This document shows, piece by piece, positions 39,391-53,218 of a DNA stretch of 64,000 bases. The position numbers and the translations under genes were made by a program. Under the pieces are notes generated by a model. The model was not told where the DNA came from. It saw nothing but the letters and a program-made list of their open reading frames with translations, and did no database searches. The DNA comes from Zonotrichia leucophrys gambelii (Eukaryota; Chordata; Aves; Passeriformes; Passerellidae): positions 40,772,729 through 40,836,728 of the forward strand of contig NC_088169.1 of the NCBI RefSeq assembly GCF_028769735.1, written 5' to 3'. Within the stretch, counting starts at the first letter, position 1. Each line of letters opens with the position of its first letter.

Positions 39391-42300
39391 TGACTTTCTT
39401 GCTCAAAGTCCTTGAACTACAGCCTGCCAAAAGTTTTTACTTTACTGTTTTACTAACACTTCTCCCCATAAGTATTACTACTGACTATTATTAGAGGTGA
39501 AATGCTGGGCTAAGCCAGACTTCTGCCTGGAAATATCGAGGCTAAATAATTTCATTGCTGGCAAACCCCCTCTTTTGAGAAGGAACATGCATAAGCAGCA
39601 CCTGCTGAAGCCACAAGTCAAAGGTTTGCTTCCTATTGGAGAGCTGCACTTGTTTTATCATGTTCCTCTTACATGAACACAGCTAAGCTACATGTTTCTG
39701 GACTGGGTTAGGTGTAAAAAGTCTGTAATTTTGCCTACATTGAACAATATGATTTACCTACTTCTGCTTTGTGGCCTGGTACTGAAAACCTCATTAGAGG
39801 TGAGTTATACAAGAGGAGCTCCTGTCCCCCATTTCAGGTGGCTGAGCTCAATTACAGTCCTGTGCTGGTGAATTTGAAAGTAATTTGAGAAGTTGCACAC
39901 TTCCCAGATGTCAGTAGCAGAAGGGGATGAGGAAGATAAAGGAGGAAGAAGAAAGAGGCCACTGTACTTCTGCAGGGATTTAGAAACTGAGGGCACTACA
40001 AAACAGCATTAAAAGTTGTTCTGCCTTCTCATCCCCAGCCATGCCTGTAGCTCTCCTCCCTAAAATGGCTGTCAGGCAAACTATGAATCTGGGAGATGTC
40101 AAGAAAATGACCTCTTGATGAGATTTATGAAGCACTAACACATTTATGCACCCACTCATACGATGAGATATTTACCCACTTGCACAGCCTTACCACCACA
40201 TTATAAATACAATTATAGTTCATGAAGAGCAGCTACTCTGTTGCATTTCTCACCTGTTGATAAAAACATGCCTAAAGTACCTTAAAAAAAGAATATAAAC
40301 TTTGGTTCCCTTGCAGAAAGTGAGCTTCCAGAGAGAAGTAAATTTGCATTTTTCAGTACCACCACCCATTTTTAGCTCAAGTAACTAGAAAATATTTAGA
40401 CCGTATGTATGTTATTTCTCTTGGGAAAAACTGATTGAGCTGAAACCCAGAGAAAATCCTTCCCTTGGGAAGGAGGAATCAGTCATGCAGAAATTCCCAA
40501 CGTGAAATCTCTTTTCAGACAGCAGGCTAATCAACAAGCTCTCTCTTGCTTTGTGCATTCTTGCTCTGCCTCACACAGTGCCTCTTACACTTTCATGTTC
40601 TGCATGCAGACCCACAGAACTAAAAAAAAAATTCAAACTCCAAGAAATGAACCAATTTGTTCCAACACTGTATGGGGTTACCACTTCAGCCACCCCATAA
40701 ATTCTACAGTGTGTGGTGGCTCTCCTGTTCTGCACAAACCATTTGAGGCCAGGAGGACTGGAGATGCCCCTCATCCTCTGCCCAGACTCTCAGCTGCACA
40801 GCCTGGTTACATGAACCACATAAATCCACAGCTGGTTCCTACTGGCTCCCATGACAGGCTTGCAACAGAACAGCTGCCCACATTTCTCCTCCTGCACAGG
40901 AGAGAACACCAACAATAACTCAGGCATGAGATGGGATAGATCTGAGCTGTTTGTCAAACAACAAAGCCCAGTCACCAACATGCCTCATGCTGCTGTGCAA
41001 CTCTTCCTTGGGATACCAGCACCACTTACCAGATGACAGTAAATCTGTTAGTGCTTCTTTTATCATGTTCTTAGGCTTACTTGTCTCCACTCAGTGATTA
41101 TCCCAAAAATTTCAAAACTGGCACTAAAATGACTGATTCAGTGACTCACCCCTACTTCTCCACTGTGATTTCAAAACAGTGCCACTCACCAGTGTGCAGC
41201 TCCATCCAGAGCATCAACACCACACAAGTGCCTCCCCACCTCTTCTGGTGACACTGTGCTCCCACGACACTCTGCCTTATCTAGAGATCATGCAAAACCA
41301 CAAAAGTGTTTGGGCTACAGCTCTAGTCTAGCTCTTGGTACCTCATTCCTCTTTGCATAACTTTGAACTACCACTAATTCTGAGACTGCTTCTTAAATAA
41401 AAGCAGCATTGCTTTGTTTTCAAATAAACAAAATGAGGCATGTCTCCATGAATGAATGTTTCCCTGGTACTACTCTGGACGTTACCAGTGCTAGATACAG
41501 ATCAGAATATACGACTCCAGATCATTTAGTAACAGGTAAATTTTATTCTGGAGCCACTCTAAGGCAACCAGTCAAACAGGACAGAAACAGGCCATGAAAA
41601 TGTGTGATCTGTACTTTCCTATACACACCCAGAATCATGTTTATTCAGTCATGCACCACCACCTGGGACTTTTATGGCAAGCATAACACCTTCAGGAAAA
41701 ACCAGACCTCATTAGTGTGGTCAACTGTTCACTCCAAATAGAAGATATTTGAAAACTATGTTAGCAAGGGAAGATGCCAGCTTTTCCCTCTCAGGCCTCT
41801 CTTACCTTGTTCCATGTTCTTATGCTTTCAGCATTAACTCTTCTCTTTCCATAAACAATCAGAAATCAGCCTTAACAATTTCCTATATATTTCACATCCT
41901 TTGAAGCTATTCTTAAGATATACTCATCCATCTTGGGTTTTTTCACCACTTGAAATTTCTTTCATTTTTCCAATTTCAGCAGCTTATGATCCTTGTATTT
42001 TCCAAACAAACATTAATACAAAGAAATGGAAATAAGTATCAACTAATATCCAAACAAAACCTAAAAAGGTCTTAATCAGGTAAAGTTAAGGTCTGGATGT
42101 AAGCACAAGAGAAGCAGCTGAGTGAAGGGAGAAGGGCATGAAAAAACACTGCAAAACCCCATCACATCACCAAGAACATTTCTTCATCCTTCAACTTTAC
42201 TAAGAACTGAAGGCAAAACAGCCTTTAACTACAAACTACAAAGTAGCATCTGAGCACTGGACTGAGCTCTGATCACTCTGAAAAGGAAAGCTCAAGCAGA

Positions 42301-42899
42301 GCCCTTCTTTAAGTGTATATGAGAATGTTTGAATTTTCAGTCTTGCCTTTCTGAAAATGTAACTCTAACATTACAGGGTATCCTTTGATTAGACTGACAA
42401 AAAAATCTTCTGAGTCTCTGCAAAGGAAAAGAGAGTTCAGAAGCATGAAGGCATCTACTGTTGCTTAAGTAAATGACATTTTGCTATAACAGGTTTTTAA
42501 ATAAACTGTTTGCTCCATTCCTCAAAACTCTGAGATGATCACAGCAAGAAAGAAAAGCAGAAAATAAACATGCCCACAACAGCATACAGTTTCCAGGAAT
42601 TGTGGTTAGGAAGAGAATCTGCTTGTAGTTTATTTCATTTTCCCCCCAAGAAGTGAAATCAGAGGAAATTCAAGTTCCCATGAGTAGGGGACAAGTCCCT
42701 TCTGAATTCACAAGCAGCCATGCACAAAGCAGCCTGCAGGGGAAAGGGAGGTGACAATCTCTCAGAGACAAGCACACTGGAAGGGTATCACACGTCTCCT
42801 AAGATGTTGAACTTTCTAGACCAGGACAAGCAGCAGTAGCATCATGAGTTTTGCTTGGCAAGAACTGGTCATTTTTCTGCAGCAAAATACATGTAATAA

Positions 42900-42960
42900 C
42901 AAAAAAACTTCAAACCCAAACAAAAACACTCCACCAAAACAAACAAAAAAAAAATCATAC
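42900..42960. repeat. A-rich low-complexity tract
   Basis: The sequence consists of runs such as CAAAAAAACTTCAAACCC, CAAACAAAAACAC and ACAAACAAAAAAAAAATC. It could be a decayed poly-A or a simple A/C-rich expansion. Confidence 0.8.
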
Positions 42961-43144
42961 AAAAGCCAAACTTTTTATGCAAGTGTCCTTCATATCATTT
43001 AAGAAAGATAACCTTAGGTTGTAGTCTGCATCCTGGCAGTGTTCCTTTCCACTCCTCTCCACAACTTAATATATACTTTACTAGCAAGACAAGAAACTTG
43101 GTCAAGTCAAAAAAGGGAAAAAGAAACCAAAAAAACCCCACCTT

Positions 43145-43163
43145 ACACACACACACACACACA
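43145..43163. repeat. (AC)n microsatellite
   Basis: There are nine and a half AC units in an A-rich, C-spaced low-complexity stretch (about 43090-43215) with many AAAACC and CAAAA motifs. Confidence 0.95.
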
Positions 43164-46100
43164 AAAAAATCCACCAAAAAACAAAACAAAAAAACCCACC
43201 CAAACAATCTAAAAGACAGCACAAGCTTATATTTTAAAGTATTTTTAGATAAATTTTTTGGTTTAAATGAAAGAAAGGTAAACAAGAAGACTTAAGTTAT
43301 TACTGAACACCAAACACATTAGGTAGGAACAAAATTTCACATTAAAACTGCTGTTGCCATTTTCCTGTAGAAGTCCATTTCCATCAGCTGATAAATCTCA
43401 AAGATTCATTTGCAATATAATGATGTGTTTGCCTTTACTTCGATATCTCCTTTTCCACAACCAGTAGGTTAAACAACATTTACCCACTTTTTCAGTGTTA
43501 TATCATCTTGTTTACATGAACTGCTCTGAAACATTTTGTCTTAGAAATTAGCAAAGAACTTGTTTCTTTATACCAAAATCTCAATTTTACTACAGCATTT
43601 GGAAGGAACTAAACTTAAATCACTAAGATGCCTTAAAAGTCAACTCTAAAAATGCATCAGAGGAAATAAAGAAAACTAAACCACAAAACTTCACCACAAA
43701 CAAGACTGCTATTTAAAACAGAATGATTGATTATACATAGAGAGATTAAGATCTCAGGACCATAATTAATTTTTCAATTCACTAATATTCAAATATACTG
43801 AAATATCAAGAAGTTCCTTAATTATCTAAAAGACACTAAGCTTGTGAGACACCTAATTTATGTGATGTCTTCAGTTAGATACCTGAAATTCTTCTTGTGC
43901 TTCAAGCTTTGATGCACATAGTCCTAATTTTCTGCCAACTATGCAGAAATAGCCTGTAAGAATGCTGGAACATGGAGATGACTACCTAGGAATAAAACAG
44001 AGAAGTAGCAGGTGTTGGAAGAGATCTCATTTACCTAATGAGAGGCATGGAACCTCTTCCTCCAAGAAACACCACCTGGAATATTTCTGCCTGGAAAAAG
44101 TGATGTTTCTGGGAAATGAAGAGAAGACTGTACAGAGGCAAGTTATGACAACTTTGAAAGTGCTTATGGAATGGTACCAAAGAGGAAACAGTGACTGTGG
44201 TAGCAGCTGCAAGCTGAACTGACCAGTTGAGGCTGACTCCTCAGGGGAGCTGAGAGGAAGGTGGAATCCTGGAAGGTGTGCAAGCAGCCAAGCTGCACAC
44301 AGCAGCCCACATGTAGAAGAAAAGGTTCACACCAATAAGGACCTGAAGACCTCACTGTGTTAAAACAGACACTAAGTACAAACCAGACTGCTGTCTAGCC
44401 TTGCAATAATTTTGATAAGCTCTACTTGCTGCTAAGAGATTACAAACCTAGAAGTCCTTCTGCTCAATAACTGTACAACAGTACTGAAAAACTACCAACA
44501 CACTTCATTTCTGCAGTAACGGATGATGGATATAGGCAAGAAATCAAAATGTAAAGAACAATGCCACATGAGCCCCATGTGCTGGTGTCTCACAAGCCCT
44601 AATTCTCCCCTTCTCACAGAAAGATTTCCCTGGATCACCTCTGGCCTGCTTAGGAAAACCACACTCTTCTCAGCATATGGAATGTAGCAAGGCCAGCAAG
44701 AGCATCCCATGGACAGCAGATAAACTGCTCCTGCCCTTCAATTATCAACTGTGTTCGAGGCCAAACCCGTAGTTTCATCACCCACATTATCTCCTGGGCT
44801 TGCTGTGATGGATCCTGGGTTTAGTACAGCCTCTAAGTGAGTTACACTTCTTTGTTCACCAAGTCAATTTGCAACGAAACTGCCAGAAAAAGCACTAAGG
44901 TTGCTACTAGACAAAGCAGGCACACAGTCATGAACTTGACATTTTCATCCTTCTGACAATGAAGTGAGAGTTTTGCAATTACTAGGACTAGTTAGCAGTC
45001 AGTTAGGGAATACTACATGTACCATTTAGGAGGCTTATGGCTCTGTTCTCATCTCTCTGCAGTGCATAAGATGGTGAGATGGATAAAAACCAAATACCTA
45101 TGAAGCCATCAAGTCTTCTAAGTTAAGGAAAAAAAAAAGATTTTTTTGTTTAAATGGAAGACATTGTAATGGGAAAAAAAGTATGCCTATGAGTATTCAA
45201 TTCTTTTCAAGTCTTTCCCCCCCCCCAATTAGTAAATTCTAAGCATGAAGAACCAGCAAAGCAGCCAAATGCAATATTGCTTTAAAGGAAATAAATAGTA
45301 TGTTACCACATCCCTCAGCTTGCAAAGTGACTCTGACTTTTTGCATGTTCTGCAAAAATTAGATACCCTTTAGGCAGCTCTCTTAATGGATTCATTCAGT
45401 AAGGAGCCTTCAACGTTGCATTCATCTAATGAAAAAAAAAAAAATGAGTGGCTCTCAGTAACTCAGTACTGCCAGGAAGCAGAGAACCTCTGTTAATGTA
45501 TATAAGGCACAGTGACACCTTACTGAATTCCTGTAGTAAAGTCAGCCTTGCTTCAAGGGTCTTAAAATGATCTGAAGTCCATAAATGAACTCCTTATTAA
45601 AGACAGTTTTTAAAAACAAGAGTGACCCTTTAAAACTTTCATAGTCTCACAGGCCTCTAACATCTTACAGAACAGAATCCAGGCTCCACTAACATTTCTG
45701 GTATTTTACTCCCCTATTTTGTCTCCAGCATACCCCAGAAATTCCAAGATACGCTTCTGCTATCATCCTGCAGCTGAAAAGCCAGACATACTAACCAAAA
45801 TAGGTCATCATGCCTTACTAACACAGATAAAATGACTAAGCATATGGTTACAAAAGGGAACCTTGAGGTTATTAATCACAAACTGCTTCAGCTGGGCATA
45901 AAAATAATGAGTAATTACACTTCAAGGAAGAAAATGCAGTTAATATTTCCTGTATCATGGAAGACAACAGTGAGATAAAAATTATTAAAATTCAGAAGAG
46001 AGACTGACAGATCTAATTCCAGTGGTCCGGTAAGTAGGTTACTCATGATCTTTCTGGAAAGCCAGCTGCCAGGAAGAAAAACCCCTCCCCTGTGAGTCCT

Positions 46101-46213
46101 CCTGAAGTGCTCTGTCCCAAGGGTAACAATTCCCTGCTCCAGCAATGCTCAGCCCAGGGCAGAGAAAAAGCTTCCCAGGGAACAGAGGAGACTCACACAG
46201 CCGAGCAGCAAGA

Positions 46214-46263
46214 GAGCAAACTATCTGCAGAATAATGGGAGCAAACTATCTGCAGAATTGTGG
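46214..46263. repeat. 25-bp tandem duplication (2 copies)
   Basis: Two adjacent copies of a 25-bp unit that starts GAGCAAACTATCTGCAGAAT begin at 46214 and 46239, differing at two bases near the 3' end (AATGG versus TGTGG). The near-identity suggests a recent duplication. Confidence 0.9.
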
Positions 46264-48632
46264 GAGCACGTAAGGGATGTGGTCTGCAAGCTGAGAGGGA
46301 AGATTAAAGATTTAGGAAGAAACTAGAGCAGTTTGAAACAGACCAGTTTACCAGCAGGAAAGATCCCCAACAGTAAGACCACAAACTATGAAGTAGATTT
46401 TTCTTTTCCTTTTAATGGAAGTAGTGGTATTTCAGACATCTGAAAGATGCCTGAACAAAAACTTGAGTCCTTATAGGGAGCACCCTTGAACTGGATTATG
46501 GATACAGAAAAGCCCATTGCCAAGATTCTACAAACACGTGGCTCCAGCCTGTAGTTACCTAAAACTTGTCCTTTAGTCAATCACTGAAAGTACAGCTCTG
46601 CAGACAATGGAATCATCACAAAGCTCATACTACAAATCACTGAAAAAAATTAAGCATGTAATATCAAAGGTAATTACTGTTCAGGATGTAAGGGACTGTC
46701 CATTATAGAGTAAAAGCTAAATGTTTACTGATCAAAGTGTCTCATATTAAATGACAGAAAAAGATACTGAGTTATAAGTCCATAGGGGAAAAAAAAGATT
46801 ATTTCTCTTAATGGAAAAAAACTACTGAATAAAATAAATATCTAAATAAATCAGATCATTAATAGTCATATTCTTTTAATAGCTGATAACTGTCTCAAAA
46901 TCAGTGCGTTTTTATCATACATACAGAACAAAGTATAGGTAGAACTTACACAACAAAGAACAGAACTTTTTAAAAACATTAAGTTTGAATCTTGTGATGA
47001 TCACAAAGAACATTTTTAACTGACTGTATTCAGCCACAGGGGAGCAAAAAAGCCTTTAAAACATCCATTAAGATAACTCTCCAAATCTGGGCTTGCCATT
47101 TGGAGTCTAAATCATACCAATCACATACAAGATCTGTTACATTTAAAAGCTTCATGCCAAAAAACCTGAAGTTTTATTGGGCCATCAGAATGCCAGATGA
47201 GCCTCCAAGGATGTGCATTCCTTCCTTACTGTTAAGAAAGCTGTAGGACTAATGGAAAAAGAGCATTACTCAAAACTTACATACTTGCACTTTCAATCTT
47301 TTGTTGAAGATATAAACAAACTGCTTACAAGTCCCAGGACTCCATGTCAGAAGAAGTTTTGGCTATAAGCTTACTGAAACTTAAAAAACATACACAGTGT
47401 GTCCTTCCACTACATTTATCTTATCAATGGAAACGATGAATTGTAGGGATATTAAGGATAAATATGATGGAATGCTGTCACAGATAGTAACTGCATTAAA
47501 AAAAGAGGAGTTGAGAAATTAAAACATGAACAAAATTCAAGAAGGAAAACAAGTTAATACTGAACAAATAATCAATATAGCCAAGTTTGGAGAAAACCAA
47601 ATAATCCTTAACACCCCAAAAAAGTAGCATCACTAACATCCAACTTTCATTAGTGGAATTATTCAGATAGCAAACTCCTCTCCCTCTATTTATAGTAGAA
47701 AAGCCATAGATCCATTAATTTCAAGTGCTCAAATACATTTCCCTAATCAGCCTTACAATAGCAACAGTATGGTTTGTTTTGGTTGCGGTTTTTTTAATAA
47801 ACTGTTATTAAAACTAACACAGGAGGAATTGTTCTTCCTGGTATGTCAACAGCAGCACACATGACATACAGAAATAGAATCTCACAACCTCAGTTGACAT
47901 CAGGTTTTTCTTTTACCCTGAAAGAAATTCAGCCTTATTAATGAATCTGAAAAAAATCCCACAAATCCTGCTAAAACACTAACAGTCTATGCATATGGGA
48001 ATTTCGTGGATGGGGAAGAAGAGGAACTAAAGGGTGGACAACAGAAACTGGCACAAAGAAATGGGTTAGTATTTTTCCCTCTAACAGGAACTAATTGCAT
48101 ACTGGGTAAGGATAATCCCCCATGACATTCCATGTGTTCAAAGGTCAAGACTTTTGCTTTTCAACTGTCCCCATCACATGTTATTCCCTGAAGAAAACAG
48201 CCTGAAGCTGTCCCACAGCACAGACACTCTCAAACGGGAGGGTTAAGGATTCTAGCCCTGCACAGTGAAATACTGCACCAGGCACACTGCAGCCCTCAAG
48301 GAGGGCAGATGAGCACACAGCACAATTAAACAAGAAGTACAGACAATAAACACAGAGCCAAGAGCTTCTAAAGGCTATTGCAAAGGCTATTCCAAAACAG
48401 CAGAGACATGCTACTAACACAGTCTCATTCACTGTATTTAAAGAACTCTTTTCACCTATGTTGTTGTGTGACTTTAAATTAAAAGCAGAGCTCCTGTCTC
48501 TTGATGTCTGAAGAGCATCCATGGAATACAAGACTGGCACCGCTGGGAAAGCACACAGCCAAGTGGGACCCCTCTTGTCCCCATGATTAGCACTCCAGCC
48601 ACTGCACCAGATATGAAAAATCTGTTTCCCAA

Positions 48633-48667
48633 ACACATATATATATGTGTGTGTGTGTGTGCATATA
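48633..48667. repeat. Compound (CA)(TA)(TG)n microsatellite
   Basis: A run of strictly alternating purines and pyrimidines passes from CACA through TATATATATA into about nine TG units and then CATATA. The segment ACACATATATATATGTGT is a perfect 18-bp palindrome. AT-rich sequence follows. Such tracts are prone to length change and can adopt Z-DNA or cruciform structures. Confidence 0.9.
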
Positions 48668-50437
48668 GACATATTTTTATTTATATTTATATATAAATAA
48701 GATACAGCCCTGAAAACAAGCACCTGGGCCGTTGCTATTGCTCCCCGTAGTCCTCTAGAGCACGAGCAATTTGATTAAACTTCCTCAACAGGAGAGCACT
48801 AAATAAACACTGTAAATTAAACAAAACTATGCTGATGATCTAGCTGCAATTACTTCCAATTGATTTGAGTCTTTATTGTTCCCTCAAGCTTTAAACTTTG
48901 TAGATAAAAAAAAGGATCAGGCCTTACTGGAGGAATACCAAAGAAGGAGTTATGAAACTTTCTTTAAACGCATTCAAAAGCAACCAGACCAGCTTGTCCT
49001 CCTGACAAAATTGCAATTAAATTTAACCTGGAAGTTTAGTGCAAAAATGAGGCTATTCCAGGGTTTTCCATAAACAAGCAAGTTAATGCTTAAAATAAAC
49101 TCACTCATTGGTGAACATATATACATGCAAACCAGAAATTGCTGCAGCATATTTTATTTCCAGAAAGTTAGACATTGCCAAAAGACTTTATGGGAACTTC
49201 TACCCAGCTGATTCAATACAATCCAGCTCTCAGGCATTTCAGACTCTTCTGAGTTGAACCAAACTGTCACCTGATGGCAACAGGACACATCTGCACACAT
49301 ATTAGGTCCTGAGATACCTATATATATAAAGGTTGGTTTCATAATTAATTCTCAGATATTAATTTCATTACTAGACTCATTCTCCTTGTAAGAGCTGGAG
49401 CTATTATTCTGATTAATTTTCTCTTCCATGTCTCCAAATCCCATTTTCCTTGCCAAGATGGAACCATTCTCAGATCACCTTTTTTTCTGAAATTTTTTCT
49501 TCTCTAAGATTAGCCCAAAACCTGCCACAGATACAAGGCTTTAAAACTTCTAGGCATATTCTACATTTTTCTGTAGACATTTTTTAGATGTACAGCTACC
49601 ATTTTCCCTTCATGGCATACATCCAAGCATCAGTTCAAATCCTGGTGTGCTTTTAAGTGGAAAGAACTTTGTTCAGGTTAGAGGAGGCATTTTGTTTTGA
49701 CAAAAGCAGGCAGAAAAGTACAATACAGACCCTTCCTCAGGATTTTTTAATTGAATTATGTTTACCCCAGAATTAAATTTTTTGAGCTTTCTTAATGGAC
49801 AGACTTTATCTCACCCCACAGCTCTAAATATCCTCATATCACACTGATCATGCAGAAAGTTCAAATACAAGGATGAAGAGGCATCCCTAGCTCTCTGTTA
49901 TTTTCTTTACGTGACACAGGAAGGGAAAAAATTATATCCATCTATTGTGGTACATGCTCAAAAAGCTCACCAACTCTACTCCAGCTTTTAATAATTATTC
50001 TTTGTCATTCTTTCTCTGTGTATTGGCTGTTCTCATTATATCACCTATTTTCTGCTTTAAATATTTCAAATAATAACATAATGCATGTATGTTCAAACAT
50101 TATTCTCACTTTTGAGGAAAAGAACTTTGAAATAAAATTTACTAGTTTTATGTACTGCCGCAAGAAATTCCAGTAATGGATTTAAGGGAGTCAAAGCAAG
50201 CCTAGCGAATACTCAGTTAAGAACAATAGTGTCTTCAGTTTTAATGCTTTCAGATGTATGTCTGAATTTTCTTGAATATATAGACTGTTGGGTTGTTAGG
50301 GTTGTTTTAAAGCAGAGAAAATGAAAAGGTTACATATCGTGGTTCCAGAAAAAGAAAATTCTTCTGAGCTCCCTCTTTTCATCAGATGTAGAAAAACATA
50401 CACACACCCCACTCCATCACAACAGTGATCTAGTATT

Positions 50438-50650
50438 TCAGTCATATACTTGCAGAATTCTGCTACTAGTCCCTAGCTCGCCTCCATCATGCACATTCTC
50501 TTCATTCAGGAAGACAGGAATGGCTTCCCTGTGTTGGGTTTTCTCAAGTGTTATTTGCTTGTCCATTGCTTCAAATGATCCTTGAAGCATTATTACAACT
50601 AGAAACTGCTCCAGCGATTCCTCTGGTGCCTCAGTGTGCGCACACTGCAC
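50438..50650 (-). other. Unidentified 70-codon minus-strand frame with acceptor-like upstream sequence
   Basis: The frame includes PEESLEQFLVVIMLQGSF and EKTQHREAIPVFLNEENV and looks more protein-like than neighbouring chance frames (acidic/amphipathic mixture, no low complexity). Just upstream on the minus strand is a pyrimidine-biased run ending TTTTGTGTGCAG. I do not recognise the family. It may be an old transposase or gene relic, an alternative exon or a chance frame. Confidence 0.2.
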
Positions 50651-51013
50651 ACAAAATTAAGGCACAAATGCTTGAGTCCACGGCATTGCCCAGTGGATAA
50701 TTTCTTGGTTCAGAATGTGTAATAGCCCTTGATTTGCATTTTAAAAGCTGGACAGCAGGAGTTAAAAATCATGCAGATATCCGTCTCCTGCATCGTCACT
50801 TTGGTACTTCATTAGATAAAGTCACACAACTTCACAGCTCCAGGGAGCATTCCCAGATAACTGTGGGAAACTGTGCTTAGTTTCAATATGGGCAAGGTTT
50901 TTGATGAAGACGTCACTTTCTGAATAGGCTTCGTCAGTGCCAGTGCTTATTTCCTGCCCCTGAGAGCCAGCATGTAGAAGTGCTCACGCATGGTGACAGA
51001 GCCAACAACAACC

Positions 51014-51099
51014 ACACAAGTGACGCTTTGGTTTCCACACAAGTGATGGTATGGTTTCCACACAAGTGATGCTCTGGTCTCCACACAAGTGATGCTCTT
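51014..51099. repeat. 23-bp minisatellite, about 4 copies
   Basis: The unit starts ACACAAGTGATGCT and ends GGTTTCC. Copies start at 51014, 51037, 51060 and 51083, an exact 23-bp period; the last is partial. They differ by a few substitutions (GACGCT, GATGGT, GATGCT). The tract lies in intron 1 and has no coding role; minus-strand chance frames run through it. Confidence 0.95.
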
Positions 51100-53172
51100 C
51101 CCTCAGCCCCCGTGGGGTGAAAAGCCAGCATGGCTGGCTCCACCACACCCTCCCTGTCCTGCCAGATCCTCTCCTGGCACTGTCCTATTTACTGATTTGC
51201 TAATTAGATGGCAGGAGGCCGCATCAGCTCCAGACAGGAGCTGTGTTGGGTGGCTGAGCCACACACGTGCCCATGCCACAGGGACAGCTGACAGGCAGCA
51301 CAGGTGACCTCCAGCAGCAGCTGCAGGGATCTGAGTCTCTCCTCTACCCACCACTCACTTTTTAATTAAGCTTCACTGCTTGCCTGGCACGGCTGAAGCT
51401 GCCTGCCGGTTTACTGAGGTACACACAGAGAACACTCAGAAACAAAGATGCAGCACTACCGTTCAAACCTTAATTGTAAACAGTGTGAAAAAAAATATTG
51501 AGATGGAAAAGCCTGCCCCATAAAGTTACCACCACAAGCTTCTCCCCTCTCACAGGTCTGTTTAGAAATGCTTCTCTTAGAGGTTCACTTCCGACTCACA
51601 TGTTTTAGGCAAATGGATCCTACACCCTTGGAATTGTACCATTCGGGACCTATCTCAGCATTCAAATATTACTATTAAAAGCAAAGCTGTGCACAGCACT
51701 TAATTAGAATGCCTTTTAAAACATTTTTTGCATTCAAATGGTAGAGTCTCTTGCTCTTCTCCCCACTGCAATACTATCACACCATCTGTTTTGATTTTTT
51801 TTTATTTATTTGCTATTGAGACATTTTGAAGGTATTTTCTGCTAGCTTCAATTTTAATATTTATTAACTTCACATTGTAGATACACTTTCCTTTTTGCTC
51901 ATTTTTTGGTTTTTTTTAATGGCTTCTAGTATTTTGTGATTTTTTTTTAAAGACTTTTAGTATTTTCTCCTTCATAGTGCTGAAAATAATGATCAACATT
52001 TCAAAGGACACAGGAGGGGAAAATGGCACTCTGCACCAAAACATTAAACAATGTTATTTTCCATATTACACCAATCAATTCAGCCAAAATGGCTAATGAA
52101 CAACACAGGCTACAATGGCATAACCACAGAGTTGATCTTCCCACATGCACTAATTGATACCTCTGCTTAAAAAGCACTATTGAATGTTTAATGTGTTAAA
52201 GGCAAACACAATGGCTTTAGGTCTTACGAACACAGTGTAAAACAGATTTTCAGCAGGAATTCCCACCATGATAAAATAGGAGTTGAGGTCTTCAAATTGA
52301 AAAAATAATTAATTAATATTAGCTAAGGAGGCTAATCTCAGAGATTCACACAAAGTTTAATTTCTAAAATGCACAGGGACTATTTAGTTCAAAAACGCTT
52401 CATTTTCTAAAATGTACAGCAACTGAATGCCTCCTTTCCATTTCTCCCTTTAATATTTTCTGTATTTTTCAGAGCCTGATCACTAACCATTTCCTGGAAA
52501 ATAGGAAACTCCTGAGGAAAAAAAAAACCAACATGATTTCTGTTCATTCTTACTTTTACAAGAGCTTTACCTTCCTTTTTAGGCTGAATGTTTGAGAAAA
52601 TAACCTCAGGCAGGACAAACTAAACAAATCTTACTTTTCCTTAATCTGGAAAAGACACTGCTATTGTACAGAGAACTAGCTGGTCAGAGACTCCTCAGCT
52701 GTAATCACTGTTACTACAATCATAAGACTGTAGAGAATTAACAAAATAAAACCAAATCAAATTAAGTTCACTTTGATGGTAAGCCACAAGCAACAGCCAA
52801 CTCCAGAATAATTGGAAATATGAGAGAGATGGACAGAAAAAAAAATACTTAATCCCCAAACAACATCTCATCCTCCCTTCCCATAATCATAGGAAGACCA
52901 GGGTGGCCAGGGAAATGCTCCAAGTCTGTCTGATACCTGCTGTGATCCCAGAGCCTCCAAATTATGAGAAACTCTCTTCCAACGGAACAGTGAAATCATC
53001 ACATACTCTTTTCCTCTAAGAAATTCAAGATTTATGTTCACTTATTTATTAATGCAAGGGAAACTACCTCCCTTTTAAGTAGCATTAAAGTCTGCTTGAG
53101 ATTTCTGCCTCTCTTTGTGCAATAATATGTTTTAAACCCAACTCAGAATGAAAAAAAGGCAACTATGGAAGA

Positions 53173-53218
53173 CATATAATTTAATGGTATCCTATTTCAT
53201 ATAATTGAATGGTATCCT
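53173..53218. repeat. Short direct repeat, 25-bp spacing
   Basis: A 21-bp motif that starts CATATAATTTAATGGTATCC occurs at 53173-53193 and again at 53198-53218 with one change. It is a small local duplication in AT-rich intron. Confidence 0.85.

Larger units (their letters stand above)
39391..50437. other. Intron 1 stretch with simple repeats only
   Basis: Outside the listed microsatellites, duplications and A-rich tracts, I see no exon, RNA gene or transposon. A C9 run lies near 45219. The 180-codon minus-strand frame at 48181-48723 runs into the microsatellite and shows no domain. Confidence 0.6.

Noticed and set aside
48181..48723. 180-codon minus-strand frame with hydrophobic stretches
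   Set aside because: The start lies in the microsatellite and the rest shows no family features. Cys-rich hydrophobic runs arise easily in such intronic sequence.
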